Notes under the pieces: generated by a model
What the model was told of the DNA's origin: nothing
Databases searched by the model: none
The model's input: only the letters and a program-made list of their open reading frames with translations
Program-made: the position numbers and the translations under genes
Assembly (NCBI RefSeq): GCF_000246855.1
Contig: NC_016609.1
Coordinates: forward strand, 558,001-622,000
Length of the DNA: 64,000 nt
Direction: 5' to 3'
From: Niastella koreensis GR20-10
Lineage (GTDB): Bacteria > Bacteroidota > Bacteroidia > Chitinophagales > Chitinophagaceae
Shown here: positions 8,450 to 19,295 of the stretch, piece by piece
Layout: every line of letters begins with the position of its first letter
How positions within the stretch are numbered: the first letter of the stretch is position 1

Positions 8450-11400
8450 ATGAGCAACTGTAACGACAATAAAAATCCTTTACAGCACAACGGTACCAGT
8501 CAGGCGGAAAGGTTATTGCCCGGTCTGCAGACAGGCTATGTGCAGGTGAATGAAAAAGAGTACGCCGACTGGATCGTATTTGCCGCGGAGTTTGCTGCTT
8601 ATTTAAAGTATTATGATGCTTCCAATACCGAAGCGGGCACCTGGCAGGTTTTTTTTACCAGCGACATTTCCGCCTTGCTGGGCACCATGGCCGTTCAGGA
8701 TATTGATGGATACCGCCGGCAGATAAAAGAACGGTTCGATTATATAAAGGATGATGCCAATGCGGCGGATATTAATGCCATAAAAAGAAAATTGCATGAA
8801 TTGTTCAGTGTGCTCTTCTCCCTGGCAAAAGCGTTGGATACGTACCTGCAACGGTTACCTGATAATGATCCGGAGGCGGGTAACTCCATTTCATTAAAAG
8901 CTACTTTACAAAATAGCATTGAAACCAGGCTGGGCCCGGCAATGCAACGGTTGATCGCTTATCACAAAGCAGCAACTACACAAACTTTACTACAGCCCGG
9001 TGATTTCACGGGCTGGAAAGTGCTGAGCACACCCGTAGTGGCTGCAGAAACGATCATTACAAATGGCCTGTCGAAGTACTGGTGGCGCAATGGGGCGGCC
9101 GACTGGAATACCTATGTGAGTGGTATAGCAGCAGAAGCGAGTATTTTCGGTAACACCGCCTGGACCGAATACCGGCGTATAAACCATGCAGTGAACCATA
9201 ATTTATTTGCCTCCATCTTTGATCTGTTCACCCAGAACTTCGCTAAACTGATCAATGAAGCAACCAGCAGCCTGTTAACCACGCTGGGCGACTGGAATAC
9301 GCATCCTGCACATTATGCGCTGTTTCTTGCTTTCTTAAAGTTATTCCGGTTGGCGCAGGCAGATATCAATACCATCACGCAACGGCATCTTGATTTCTAT
9401 TATAAAGAGGTTTTACAATTGTTACCCAAGGCGGCGCAACCCAATAAAGCCCATGTGCTGGTGGAATTGGCAAAAATGACGGATGAGTATGCTTTGCCCG
9501 GCGGTACTTTATTGAAAGCCGGTAAGGACAGCACAGGTAAGGAAGTGTTGTATGAGCTGGATAAAGAAACGGTTTTTAACAAAGCCAAAGTAGCACAACT
9601 AAAATCGATATATAAAGGCGATGCATCAGGTAAAGACAATCACCTGCTGGAAGCCGGTTCATCAACCACCGTGTTAAATGAGAACCGGCTTTTTGCAGCG
9701 CCTGTTATCAACAGTGACGATGGCCTTGGCGCCAAACTCACCTCGCCCAATAAGGAGTGGCATCCGTATGTAAACAAACATTTCGAGGAAGGCCAGCTGG
9801 CCGATATCGCCATGCCCAATGCCGCCATTGGGTTTGCTATTGCTTCTCATTATTTATACCTCACCGAAGGGCAAAGAAAGATCACCATCCGGCTGGCGGC
9901 AGGCAGCGATAATGCCAAACTGTATAACAAGCATTTCGATTGTTACCTCACTACTGAAAAAGGGTGGCTGTCAGTTCAGATGTCAGCCATAGCAGCAGGT
10001 ACGATGTCGAGTACGGCAGCCTGTGCTGAATTTACGATTGCATTGGCGGGCGACATTCCCGCCATTACCGATTATGCAGCGGCTGTACATGGCGGCACCT
10101 ATAATGCAGCTGTTCCGGTGTTGAAGCTTATTCTGAGGAACACGGATGATGAAGCGTATGAATACGAAGCACTTAAGGATATTAAAATAACCGCACTGGA
10201 AATAAAGGTGGATGTGGGTGATATGAGCAGTGTGAGTAAAACGGGGTTGAAGCAATTGTTGCTATCGGGAGATTTTGGTCCGTTGGATGCAGGAAAGCCA
10301 TTTCTGCCATTTGGCGCCCAGCCAAAGAAAGACGCCACCTTTGTGATTGGCAACCGCGAGGTTTTCAGCAAACAGGGTGCAACAATAAAACTTAACATCG
10401 AGTGGGCTAATTTGCCCGGCAGCCAGGAAGACATTGCCTATAACACTGTTTACAGTAGTACAGGATCGCCGTACAGTTATAACTATTCACAAAGCAAACC
10501 ATCGCCACATTACCCAACGGTAAAGCCGCAGTTCCTGTTCGATGGGGTTTGGCAGGCAAAGAATACGGGCGGCTCCGCCATCTCAGATGTAAATATTTTC
10601 AATGGGGTTACACCTGGCGTGGGCGTGTTTTCGGGAGGGCAGGCTGTCAATGATAATGCCCTTGTTTCGTATAGCGACATGTACAATACATATAACGGTG
10701 CTTCCTCCAAAGGGTTTATTCGTCTGGTGTTGAATGGTGATTTCGGCCATAAGAAGTACATCACCGATCTTACTACATACCTCATTGAAAAATCGTTAAG
10801 TACTTATTATCAAAAAACAGTGGGGATAGAACCGGTAGAACCCTATTCGCCCACCATTCAATCGCTGTACATCAGTTATAGCGCAAGTACATTGCTGAAC
10901 CTGGAAGACGTGGATGATACAAAATTTGCAGCGCGTGCAGCGCAGTTCTTTCATTTGTATCCGTTTGGTGAGGCGGAACAGCATAAACATATTACTGGTG
11001 AAGATCCTTTTCTGCTGCCCCGGTTTAAACACGAGGAATCATCTGCCACCACTGATCACATCGGTGAATTTTATATTGGCATCGCCAATCTGCAGCCACA
11101 ACAGGCGGTAAATATTTTGTTCCAGGTAATGGAGGGTACGGCCGACCCGCTGGCTATAAAACCGTCAGCACATATTCACTGGAGCTATTTATCAAACAAC
11201 CAATGGATTTCATTCGATAAAAACACCATCAGTGATGCCACGCGCCAACTGGTGCAATCGGGCATCATTTCCTTTGTAATTCCGGCCATTGCTACCACCA
11301 ATAATACCATGCTGCCTGCCGGTCATATCTGGTTACGGGCGGCGGTTTCCCAATCGGCAGAAGCTATTTGCAAATTGATCACTGTAGATGCGCAGGCTGC

Positions 11401-12289
11401 ATTGGTAACCTTTTCACCAAATGACAATGCAGACGATTTCCTGGAAAAAGCATTACCTGCTTCTACCATAGCCAAGCTCAAAATACCCGATGCCTCTGTT
11501 AAAAAAGTAGTGCAGCCTTATTCTTCCTTTGGCGGCCGCCCCAAAGAAAAGGAGGATAAATTTTATGTGCGGGTAAGCGAGCGGTTGCGGCACAAGAACC
11601 GGGCTATCACCATCTGGGATTATGAACACCTGGTGCTGGAGAATTTCCCGCAGATCTATAAAGCGAAATGTCTTAACCATACCAAACTCGTTGAGAATCC
11701 TGTAACGCATGAAATGGAATATAACGAAGTGGCGCCCGGCTATGTGACAGTGATTACCATTCCCGATCTGCAAAACCGGAACGATACCAATCCCTTGAAG
11801 CCCTACACCAATCAGAATACCTTGCTGGAGATAGAAAGCTATCTCAAAACAAAGATCTCCTGTTTTGTTAACCTGGGCGTGCGGAACCCGCAGTTTGAAG
11901 AAGTGCGGTTGCATTTTGAGTTGCGGCTTTTAAATGGATATGATGATTTTATTTTTTATAAAGAACGGTTGCAACAGGAGATTACGCAGTTTTTAACACC
12001 CTGGGCCTTTGCCAGCGATGCCGATATCTCCTTTGGCGGAAAGATCTATAAATCGGTGCTGATAGATTTTATTGAAGAGCGCCCCTATGTGGATTTTATT
12101 ACCAATGTGCAGCTGTTTCATCGTATTGACGACGTCACTGCCGAAAGCGGTGACCTGGATGAGATTGTGGCTTCTACTGCGAGAAGCATTTTAGTTTCGG
12201 CGCAGGCGTCGAAGCATGAGATTGTTGAGATAGTTGTTGTTGCTGAAGAGGGTGTTACGGAGTGTAGTGGGGGTAAGTTGACCAGTTGA
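8450..12289 (+). CDS. Large baseplate J-like protein (Afp11/Pvc11-like)
   Basis: A 1279-aa baseplate protein. The segment near residues 1030-1070 (KFYVRVSERLRHKNRAITIW, then DYEHLVLENFPQIYKAKCLN) is characteristic of the gp6/gpJ-like Afp11/Pvc11 family, and the C-terminal part (GVRNPQFEEVRLHFEL, FLTPWAF) agrees. It would form the baseplate ring that changes shape on firing. The N-terminal 500 residues are largely helical and not conserved in any motif I can name. It follows the gp25 gene by 2 nt, an arrangement shared with other eCIS. Confidence 0.9.
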   Translation: MSNCNDNKNPLQHNGTSQAERLLPGLQTGYVQVNEKEYADWIVFAAEFAAYLKYYDASNTEAGTWQVFFTSDISALLGTMAVQDIDGYRRQIKERFDYIKDDANAADINAIKRKLHELFSVLFSLAKALDTYLQRLPDNDPEAGNSISLKATLQNSIETRLGPAMQRLIAYHKAATTQTLLQPGDFTGWKVLSTPVVAAETIITNGLSKYWWRNGAADWNTYVSGIAAEASIFGNTAWTEYRRINHAVNHNLFASIFDLFTQNFAKLINEATSSLLTTLGDWNTHPAHYALFLAFLKLFRLAQADINTITQRHLDFYYKEVLQLLPKAAQPNKAHVLVELAKMTDEYALPGGTLLKAGKDSTGKEVLYELDKETVFNKAKVAQLKSIYKGDASGKDNHLLEAGSSTTVLNENRLFAAPVINSDDGLGAKLTSPNKEWHPYVNKHFEEGQLADIAMPNAAIGFAIASHYLYLTEGQRKITIRLAAGSDNAKLYNKHFDCYLTTEKGWLSVQMSAIAAGTMSSTAACAEFTIALAGDIPAITDYAAAVHGGTYNAAVPVLKLILRNTDDEAYEYEALKDIKITALEIKVDVGDMSSVSKTGLKQLLLSGDFGPLDAGKPFLPFGAQPKKDATFVIGNREVFSKQGATIKLNIEWANLPGSQEDIAYNTVYSSTGSPYSYNYSQSKPSPHYPTVKPQFLFDGVWQAKNTGGSAISDVNIFNGVTPGVGVFSGGQAVNDNALVSYSDMYNTYNGASSKGFIRLVLNGDFGHKKYITDLTTYLIEKSLSTYYQKTVGIEPVEPYSPTIQSLYISYSASTLLNLEDVDDTKFAARAAQFFHLYPFGEAEQHKHITGEDPFLLPRFKHEESSATTDHIGEFYIGIANLQPQQAVNILFQVMEGTADPLAIKPSAHIHWSYLSNNQWISFDKNTISDATRQLVQSGIISFVIPAIATTNNTMLPAGHIWLRAAVSQSAEAICKLITVDAQAALVTFSPNDNADDFLEKALPASTIAKLKIPDASVKKVVQPYSSFGGRPKEKEDKFYVRVSERLRHKNRAITIWDYEHLVLENFPQIYKAKCLNHTKLVENPVTHEMEYNEVAPGYVTVITIPDLQNRNDTNPLKPYTNQNTLLEIESYLKTKISCFVNLGVRNPQFEEVRLHFELRLLNGYDDFIFYKERLQQEITQFLTPWAFASDADISFGGKIYKSVLIDFIEERPYVDFITNVQLFHRIDDVTAESGDLDEIVASTARSILVSAQASKHEIVEIVVVAEEGVTECSGGKLTS

Positions 12290-12326
12290 CGAGTTGACCA
12301 GGAAGAACGTTTCACGATTAAACATT

Positions 12327-15053
12327 ATGCAAACAAGCATTACCATACAAAAACATCCCGAATTAAGTGATAGTTCAAATTACGAACTGTTGCGGCAGGA
12401 AGGATTGAACGCCATTCAACAGCTGGCCAGCCGCTGGTGGACGGACTATAATATTCACGATCCGGGTATTACCCAATTGGAGTTATTGTGTTACGCACTA
12501 ACTGATCTGGGGTATCGCACTTCGCTGGATATAAAAGACCTGCTGGCTGTGCCGGTGAATACGCCCTTCGATCCCAAACGCCAGGCGTTCTATACTGCCC
12601 GCGAAATTCTGACCACCAATCCCTGGACGGTCAATGATTTCAGAAAACTGTTGATAGATATAGACGGCGTTAAAAATGGCTGGCTGGCCTGTAAACAATG
12701 TGCCTGTGACGATCTGTATATTTATGCCAATTGCAAAAAGAGTGCATTACAATATGAGGTAACCGAACACAAGATTACCATTAAAGGGTTGTACGATGTG
12801 TTGATCGAGTTTGAAGATGAAGAAGGGGTGGGCAACTTAAACAGCGGTAAAATAAAGTACAACTTTGGGTTTACCGCAGGCAGCAATTTCGCCACCGCCA
12901 ATATTGAAATGCGGCTGCCCTCCTGGGAAATGATTGATTCAAAAGCAATCATCAGCCGGTATTTTCAAAACGATATGGTGAGCTGGCAGAAATTCCTGCA
13001 ATTGGTACATCCAGGTAGTACAGTTACCAGCATCGATGTGCATTTTATTTCGGGCACAGCCGCCCTGGATGCAGATATTACCACAGATAAACTTGCATCG
13101 CGCCTGCGCAAACCGGTGTATGCCACCTTTACGGTGCATTATTCGCCTGCGGCAGACATTGCTTCGCCTATTCTACCAGCAGAGATAAAATTCTCAGATA
13201 TACCGCTGACGGTTTGGTTTAACAGCGACAGCGATCGAAAGGCCATGGCGCTGGATGATCTCAAAACTGCTATCAGTGATGCATCGGCAAGCGGCATTCT
13301 TAGCAAGTATATTGATAAGATCCGCCGGGCGAATGAGATCATCGCTACTACTACCCAGGTGTTGCATCAGCACCGCAACCTGAGTGAAGATTATTGCACC
13401 ATCAAGGCCATAGAAACCGAAGACATTGGGGTGTGTACCGATATGGAAGTGGCGCCCGATGTGGATATTGAAGCCGTGCTGGCCGAAGCGTATTACCAGA
13501 TAGATCAGTATTTCAGTGCCGATATAAAATTCTATTCCTTAACCCAGCTGCTGGCCAAAGGAAAAGCCGTTGATGAAATATTTGAGGGGCCGCAGCTGGA
13601 CAATGGCTTTATTGAAGATGAACAACTGGAAAGTACCAACCTGAGAAGGACGCTGTATACATCAGATATCATCAACATCCTGATGGATATTCCGGGGGTG
13701 AAAGCTGTAAAGAATTTTGCCCTGACCCGGTACAACGAAGACGGATTGCTGGTGGAAAGCCAGCCCTGGAGCCTGGATGTTACCTACAACCACCAGCCAC
13801 GTTTATATGTAGAAGCTTCCAAATTCCTGGTGTTTAAAAACGGGTTGCCATTCCTGCCCGACAGACTGGAGCTGGCCGATACCATGCAGGTGATCATTGG
13901 CACCAATGCCCAACCTAAACTGGCGGTAACCGATAAAGACCTGCCGGTGCCACAGGGGAATTATTATGATCTCACCTCTTATTATCCGCTGCAATACTCA
14001 TTACCGCTTACATATGGGGTTGGGTTCGATGGACTGCCTTCGGCAGCTTCTGCCAAAAGAAGGGCGCAGGCCAAACAGTTAAAAGCTTATCTGTTGTTCT
14101 TTGAACAAATGCTGGTGAACTACCTGGAGCAACTGGCGCATGTAAAAGACCTGTTTGCTGTAGACGATACTGTTACCCATAGTTATTTCTCGCACCTGTT
14201 TACCAATGCAGAAATAAACGGATTGAATGATATTGTAAACACCTCACTGACCGCCAACGTTCTGCAGGACCTGGAAGAAACCAACACGGTTTTCCTTGAC
14301 CGGCGCAATCGTTTTCTGGACCATTTGCTGGCCCGCTTTTCAGAAACGTTTAGTGAATATGCCCTGATGTTGTACTCGTACTCGCAGAGCAAGGCTGTGG
14401 CCCAGGATGAACTGATAAAAGACAAGATCGCTTTTTTGAAGGATTACCCCTTTATGAGTTATAACAAGGCACGTTCCTTTAATTATAAAGACCCAACGAA
14501 AGTATGCGACCCTACCAATATTGCCGGATTAACCACGCGCATTCGCCGGGTGCTGGGAATGCCCGATGCCGAAAAGATATTTGTGGTGGAGCATTTGTTG
14601 TTGCGTCCGCGCATTAAGCCATCTACGCTCATTCCAAAAGGTGATCCCTTACTGTCTATTTGTATAGGGCCGAATTGCGAGTTGTGCGGGGAAGAAGATC
14701 CTTATTCATTCCGACTTACGGTGGTACTAAATGGCGAAACCGGACTGGCCAACAGCGGCATTGCATTTCGCAGGTTTGCCGAACAAACCATCCGGAAAGA
14801 AATACCGGCTCATCTTGCCATAAAAATTTGCTGGGTAGAAAAAGCGAAGCTGGATGAATTTGAAACAAAGTACTGCGCGTGGCTGAAAGAATTAAGTAAA
14901 GTGGTGCCCGATACCGTAACGCTGAGCAACCTGTTAACTGATTTACTGGCGGTGTTTACCAAACTAAAGAATGTGTACCCGGCGGCGAGCTTACACGATT
15001 GTGAAGATGGCAATGATGAGAACAGGGTATTCCTGAACCAAACCATTATTTAA
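12327..15053 (+). CDS. Baseplate protein (Afp12/Pvc12-like)
   Basis: I choose the ATG at 12327 (MQTSITIQKHPELSDSSNYE), giving 908 aa; an in-frame start at 12294 would add eleven residues translated from a low-complexity repeat. The N-terminal motif SRWWTDYNIHDPGITQLELL followed by YALTDLGYRTS is the signature of Afp12/Pvc12-like and related gp6-family wedge proteins. A Cys-rich patch (CKQCACDDLYIYANCKK) and a second (CIGPNCELCGEED) near the C-terminus may bind metal. It lies between the J-like protein and the PKD protein, matching the eCIS baseplate block. Confidence 0.88.
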   Translation: MQTSITIQKHPELSDSSNYELLRQEGLNAIQQLASRWWTDYNIHDPGITQLELLCYALTDLGYRTSLDIKDLLAVPVNTPFDPKRQAFYTAREILTTNPWTVNDFRKLLIDIDGVKNGWLACKQCACDDLYIYANCKKSALQYEVTEHKITIKGLYDVLIEFEDEEGVGNLNSGKIKYNFGFTAGSNFATANIEMRLPSWEMIDSKAIISRYFQNDMVSWQKFLQLVHPGSTVTSIDVHFISGTAALDADITTDKLASRLRKPVYATFTVHYSPAADIASPILPAEIKFSDIPLTVWFNSDSDRKAMALDDLKTAISDASASGILSKYIDKIRRANEIIATTTQVLHQHRNLSEDYCTIKAIETEDIGVCTDMEVAPDVDIEAVLAEAYYQIDQYFSADIKFYSLTQLLAKGKAVDEIFEGPQLDNGFIEDEQLESTNLRRTLYTSDIINILMDIPGVKAVKNFALTRYNEDGLLVESQPWSLDVTYNHQPRLYVEASKFLVFKNGLPFLPDRLELADTMQVIIGTNAQPKLAVTDKDLPVPQGNYYDLTSYYPLQYSLPLTYGVGFDGLPSAASAKRRAQAKQLKAYLLFFEQMLVNYLEQLAHVKDLFAVDDTVTHSYFSHLFTNAEINGLNDIVNTSLTANVLQDLEETNTVFLDRRNRFLDHLLARFSETFSEYALMLYSYSQSKAVAQDELIKDKIAFLKDYPFMSYNKARSFNYKDPTKVCDPTNIAGLTTRIRRVLGMPDAEKIFVVEHLLLRPRIKPSTLIPKGDPLLSICIGPNCELCGEEDPYSFRLTVVLNGETGLANSGIAFRRFAEQTIRKEIPAHLAIKICWVEKAKLDEFETKYCAWLKELSKVVPDTVTLSNLLTDLLAVFTKLKNVYPAASLHDCEDGNDENRVFLNQTII

Positions 15054-15071
15054 AAAACAAAAAACGTTTAT

Positions 15072-18000
15072 ATGCTACCGGTCAACTATGTTTATCCAAA
15101 GTTTGTGCCCGACCAGTTGCTCACGTCAGACGATCTGAACGAACTATTTTGCTACCTCGATAAACAGGGCCGGTTAACGCGCACCAATTTGATCGGGATT
15201 GGGATTGTTTGTGGAATGGAAGTTCAGCTCAATTCCGCCAAAACCGTCGTTACCATTACCGAAGGTACCGGCGTTACTTCTGCCGGTTATCTTATAAACG
15301 TACCACTCCGTAATTTTCCCAAAGCCAGTTTGTATGATCCGGTCAAAGAAAAGTATTACAGCAAATTTGTAAATACGGCTGCAGACCCAAAAACAAAAAA
15401 GTTCGACCTGTGGGAATTAAAGGAAGTGGATGATGAAACGGGTGACATCAATATCACAGAATCTTTCCTGAGCGATAAAGTGGTACTGTATTTTGTAGAG
15501 TTGCTGGAAGTGAATAATAAGAACTGCGACCCCAATTCCTGCGACGATAAAGGAATACATGTGAATGTAACCTTCCGGCCTTTGCTGGTTAAAAAGGTAG
15601 ATGCCGGCACGCTTATTGGCGCAACCGGTTCGCAAACGATAGACCTGGTTATCAGTCTGGCCGAAGTAAGAATGCGCCGTTTCGATGTGCCCAATACCAG
15701 TCCTGTTACCAGTACCAATATTTTTGATGCTTATAAAGCGGTGCTTACCAAACCCTTTATTGTTTCCATTGAAGCTACCTTAACAGCAGCCTGGAACATT
15801 TTCAAAACGTATGCACAGGCAGAATACCAAACTACCAATCCTTTTGCGGGACTGGCCAATGAGTTTGAGTATATAAACAATGGAAGTATTTCCACCCACC
15901 AGCTACAACATATACAATATATCTACGATTTTTTTAGTGATGTGCTCCAGACTTATGACGAATTCCGCAGGACGGGGAAACATGTGTTAAGCATCTGTTG
16001 TCCGGATTGTGATTTGTTTCCCCGTCATTTATTATTGGGAGAAGCTATACCCCTGGCCGCAGGAACAGCTTCGCAATACCGGCAATACTTTTTGTATTCG
16101 CCTTTGTTCGAGCAGCGGGACGAGCTGGCGCAGTTGCAGATTTTATTTAAAAAGCTGGTGTTGATCGTTCAGCAATTCTTTCTTCCTGCTGTAAGTACCA
16201 GTACCAACTCCTCCAAGCTGGATGACTACATTCGAATTACGCCCAGTATACTGGGAGATGTGGACATTTCAAAAAAGGCAATCCCTTATTATTATCACGC
16301 AGTTGCAGGGCCATATCCACTCTACAAAAGCTGGAGCCTGCAAAAGACGCTGCAGGGGATACCACAGCGGAATTTATCGTACAATGCCAAAGATTACAAT
16401 GGAACAGATGATTTTGTATTGAACCCATTGCTCTATGACCTGGAGCCTTATAACTTTCTGCGTATAGAAGGTATCATCGGGAAGTCTTACGTAAAAGTGT
16501 TGCAGAACCTGAAAGCGATGATCAGTCAGAACCGGTTGCCGGTAGATGTGATTGCGCTGAATACCGAGAACACCAATTTGCTGCAGGGCATCAATACTTC
16601 CAATGCATCTGCCTTCTCAGGCGTTATCGATGATATTAACCTGGAGGATATGGTTTGTTATTTCCAGGACCTGGATGCCCTGTATGCAGCCATGAAGAAT
16701 GAGTTGTTGTGCAACCTGTGCAAGGAGTTGAAATATTATTACGACCTGGGTTTTGGTATACAGGTAACCAATTCGGCGGAAACTGAAACAAAAGTGGACC
16801 TGTTGAACACCTGCAGCCCGGGGTATAAGGTCCGGTCCGGTACATTCGGCTACTATATTGAACAACTATATGCCAAAGTAGGGGATAGCGGTAATGTAAC
16901 GATGCAAATAATTGCAGCGTTATTTAATCTGGAGGGAACATCACTCCACGGTACATTAGGATCCTTTGTTGGCTATCTGGTTGATTATTTTGAAGTGCCC
17001 GTTTACATTATTCGCCTGGCTAATACAATTACTGATGATCTGAGCGCTTTTGAGGTGGAGGAGTATTGCCGCATTCACCAGTACCTGAGTGACAAAGCAA
17101 ATGCAATAAAATTTGCTTACGATGTTTTAACCTCAGATACCGAAAAAGACAATGAAGCCGGTCTTACTATTATTAAGAACCTGTTGAGACAAAATACCGC
17201 CGACAGAGTATTGTCATTCTTCCGCATCGAAGATCTGTTCGATCACCTGGATGCGTTAATTTATAGTTGCAAGTGCGCCGCGTTCAAGGCAATAAAAGCA
17301 GAATACCTGCAACGGGTGGTTAAGCTCACCTTGTTACGCCAGTTTGGGTACTTCACCAAACAACATCCCGGTATTCAACACAAGGCAGGTGTGCCAATGG
17401 GCGGCACGTTCATTATTGTTTATCATAACAGGCCTAATACAATTACAAAAGGAAGAGCATTCGGGATCTTTATCCTGAAGGGTAAAGTTACCGATGAAGA
17501 AGGCGAACTGCTGCATAGTGTTTCAATAACTATTAAAGAAACGGGTCAACAGACGAAGGCAGATGCGGAAGGTAATTTTTCAATAAGGATAAAAACGTTG
17601 CCAACCGTTTTGGTATTCCGGGCTTCCCATTATGAGCCTAAAGAAGTGACCATCACATCAGATAATCCCATTACGGTGCGAATGGGTATCGATGATAAAG
17701 AAGAACCCCAAAACGCCATTGGTGGCATTGTCGCCGGTACAGTGATTGCAGATTTTTATCTGCCTTATCGCTGTTGTTCTGATTGTCCGCCCATACAATA
17801 TGTGGTGCCGGAAATAAAAGATACACCACCAGCCAACCAGGGACCTATCGCCGATGCCGGTACCGACCAGGTAATTACATTACCGGCAAATACAGTAGTA
17901 TTGAATGGCAGCGCTTCTACAGATCCGGATGGATCGATTACGCAATTCCAATGGGTGCGGTTAAGCGGTCCTAATACGCCGCAGATTGTTACGCCCAACA

Positions 18001-19295
18001 GTTCGCAATCGGGCGTAACAGGTTTGGTACAGGGCGTGTATGAATTTGAATTGACTGTTACCGATAATAAAGGCAGTACGGCCCGCGACAGCATGCTGGT
18101 AACCGTTAACCCCGCGCCGCATGTGAATCAGCCACCGGTAGCCAATGCCGGCACCGACAGGACCTATACAATTTCTACCGCCAATCCGTTGGTCCTGGAT
18201 GGTTCGGCCTCTACCGATCCCGATGGAACGATCCAATCGTACAAATGGGAACGGGCCAGTGGTCCCAATACCCCGGTGATCGTGGCGCCTAATTCGGTAC
18301 AAACACCAGTGACCGCATTGGTACCCGGAGAATATGAATTTAAATTGACGGTTACCGATAATGAAGGGGCCTCCGCTTCGGCCAGTGTGAAGATCACCGT
18401 GGCATTGCCTGAAAATAAGCCGCCAGTAGCTAATGCAGGTATCGATCAGGTGATTACGTTGCCGGTAAATACCGTTACGTTGAATGGGAGCTCGTCTGTT
18501 GATCCTGATGGTGCGATAAAGGTATTTTCCTGGAATTTGAAAACCGGACCTAACACCCCATTGTTTGGAACACCCGATGCGGCCATTACCCAGGTAAGCG
18601 GGCTCGCAGCTGGAAGCTATGAATTTGAACTGAAAGTGCAGGATGACCGGGGTGCTACGGCCACTGATACTGTGGCCGTAACCGTGAACCGCGCGCCGGA
18701 GAAATCGTGCACCTCGTTTCATAATATCACAGTGCTTTTTGGAAGCTTAAAAGATACTGATCCCAACAATTTTGCACTTTTTACCCGCTTATTCCAGTTC
18801 TATCCTCAGGTAGCAGCCTATTTTAAGCAACTGGATGCCGACCAGGTGCTTGCTATGCCGATTGACAAACAGATCGATTTCTTTGCTACACCAATAGGAG
18901 GAGCGGGTATTAATGTATTATTGCTGCAATGGCTAAAGCAATTGAATGAGCTGATTCTGGCCAATACAGAAAACCTGCGAACTTTGGCGCTGGCACTTTA
19001 CCGCATATTGATGCTGTTGTCTATGTACATTGCCTGTATTCAGAAAGAAGATGCAGACAAAGCCAAAGTGCCCATGGATGAAGTGTTCAGGCTGATTGAA
19101 GAAAATACAAAAGCATGGGCAGACCTGAACAAGCAAAAACCATTTGCTGCACCCGATATGGATATCATAAAACAGATCTTCACCGATTTAAAAACAGAAG
19201 AAGCCCGCATCATCAGCAATGGGGAGGCGACTATAAAACCAGTGTACCTGGAGCTGATCAGGGCAATTATTAAAATATTAGACACGATCGTATAA
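15072..19295 (+). CDS. 1407-aa eCIS protein with carboxypeptidase-regulatory-like and three PKD domains
   Basis: The N-terminus (FVPDQLLTSDDLNELFCYLD, then RLTRTNLIGIGIVCGMEV) looks like a baseplate-attachment domain of phage or eCIS fibre proteins. A long helical region follows. Residues about 797-872 form a carboxypeptidase-regulatory-like beta sandwich (LKGKVTDEEGELLHSVSITI). Three PKD/Ig-like repeats of about 97 aa lie at residues 919-1015, 1017-1114 and 1115-1209, each with a GIDQVITLPVNTVTLNGSSS- or ASTDPDG-type core. A helical C-terminus of about 200 aa ends the protein. It occupies the slot of Afp13-type fibres, so I infer an exposed host-binding or baseplate-cage component. It overlaps the next gene by 1 nt. 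Confidence 0.8.
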   Translation: MLPVNYVYPKFVPDQLLTSDDLNELFCYLDKQGRLTRTNLIGIGIVCGMEVQLNSAKTVVTITEGTGVTSAGYLINVPLRNFPKASLYDPVKEKYYSKFVNTAADPKTKKFDLWELKEVDDETGDINITESFLSDKVVLYFVELLEVNNKNCDPNSCDDKGIHVNVTFRPLLVKKVDAGTLIGATGSQTIDLVISLAEVRMRRFDVPNTSPVTSTNIFDAYKAVLTKPFIVSIEATLTAAWNIFKTYAQAEYQTTNPFAGLANEFEYINNGSISTHQLQHIQYIYDFFSDVLQTYDEFRRTGKHVLSICCPDCDLFPRHLLLGEAIPLAAGTASQYRQYFLYSPLFEQRDELAQLQILFKKLVLIVQQFFLPAVSTSTNSSKLDDYIRITPSILGDVDISKKAIPYYYHAVAGPYPLYKSWSLQKTLQGIPQRNLSYNAKDYNGTDDFVLNPLLYDLEPYNFLRIEGIIGKSYVKVLQNLKAMISQNRLPVDVIALNTENTNLLQGINTSNASAFSGVIDDINLEDMVCYFQDLDALYAAMKNELLCNLCKELKYYYDLGFGIQVTNSAETETKVDLLNTCSPGYKVRSGTFGYYIEQLYAKVGDSGNVTMQIIAALFNLEGTSLHGTLGSFVGYLVDYFEVPVYIIRLANTITDDLSAFEVEEYCRIHQYLSDKANAIKFAYDVLTSDTEKDNEAGLTIIKNLLRQNTADRVLSFFRIEDLFDHLDALIYSCKCAAFKAIKAEYLQRVVKLTLLRQFGYFTKQHPGIQHKAGVPMGGTFIIVYHNRPNTITKGRAFGIFILKGKVTDEEGELLHSVSITIKETGQQTKADAEGNFSIRIKTLPTVLVFRASHYEPKEVTITSDNPITVRMGIDDKEEPQNAIGGIVAGTVIADFYLPYRCCSDCPPIQYVVPEIKDTPPANQGPIADAGTDQVITLPANTVVLNGSASTDPDGSITQFQWVRLSGPNTPQIVTPNSSQSGVTGLVQGVYEFELTVTDNKGSTARDSMLVTVNPAPHVNQPPVANAGTDRTYTISTANPLVLDGSASTDPDGTIQSYKWERASGPNTPVIVAPNSVQTPVTALVPGEYEFKLTVTDNEGASASASVKITVALPENKPPVANAGIDQVITLPVNTVTLNGSSSVDPDGAIKVFSWNLKTGPNTPLFGTPDAAITQVSGLAAGSYEFELKVQDDRGATATDTVAVTVNRAPEKSCTSFHNITVLFGSLKDTDPNNFALFTRLFQFYPQVAAYFKQLDADQVLAMPIDKQIDFFATPIGGAGINVLLLQWLKQLNELILANTENLRTLALALYRILMLLSMYIACIQKEDADKAKVPMDEVFRLIEENTKAWADLNKQKPFAAPDMDIIKQIFTDLKTEEARIISNGEATIKPVYLELIRAIIKILDTIV

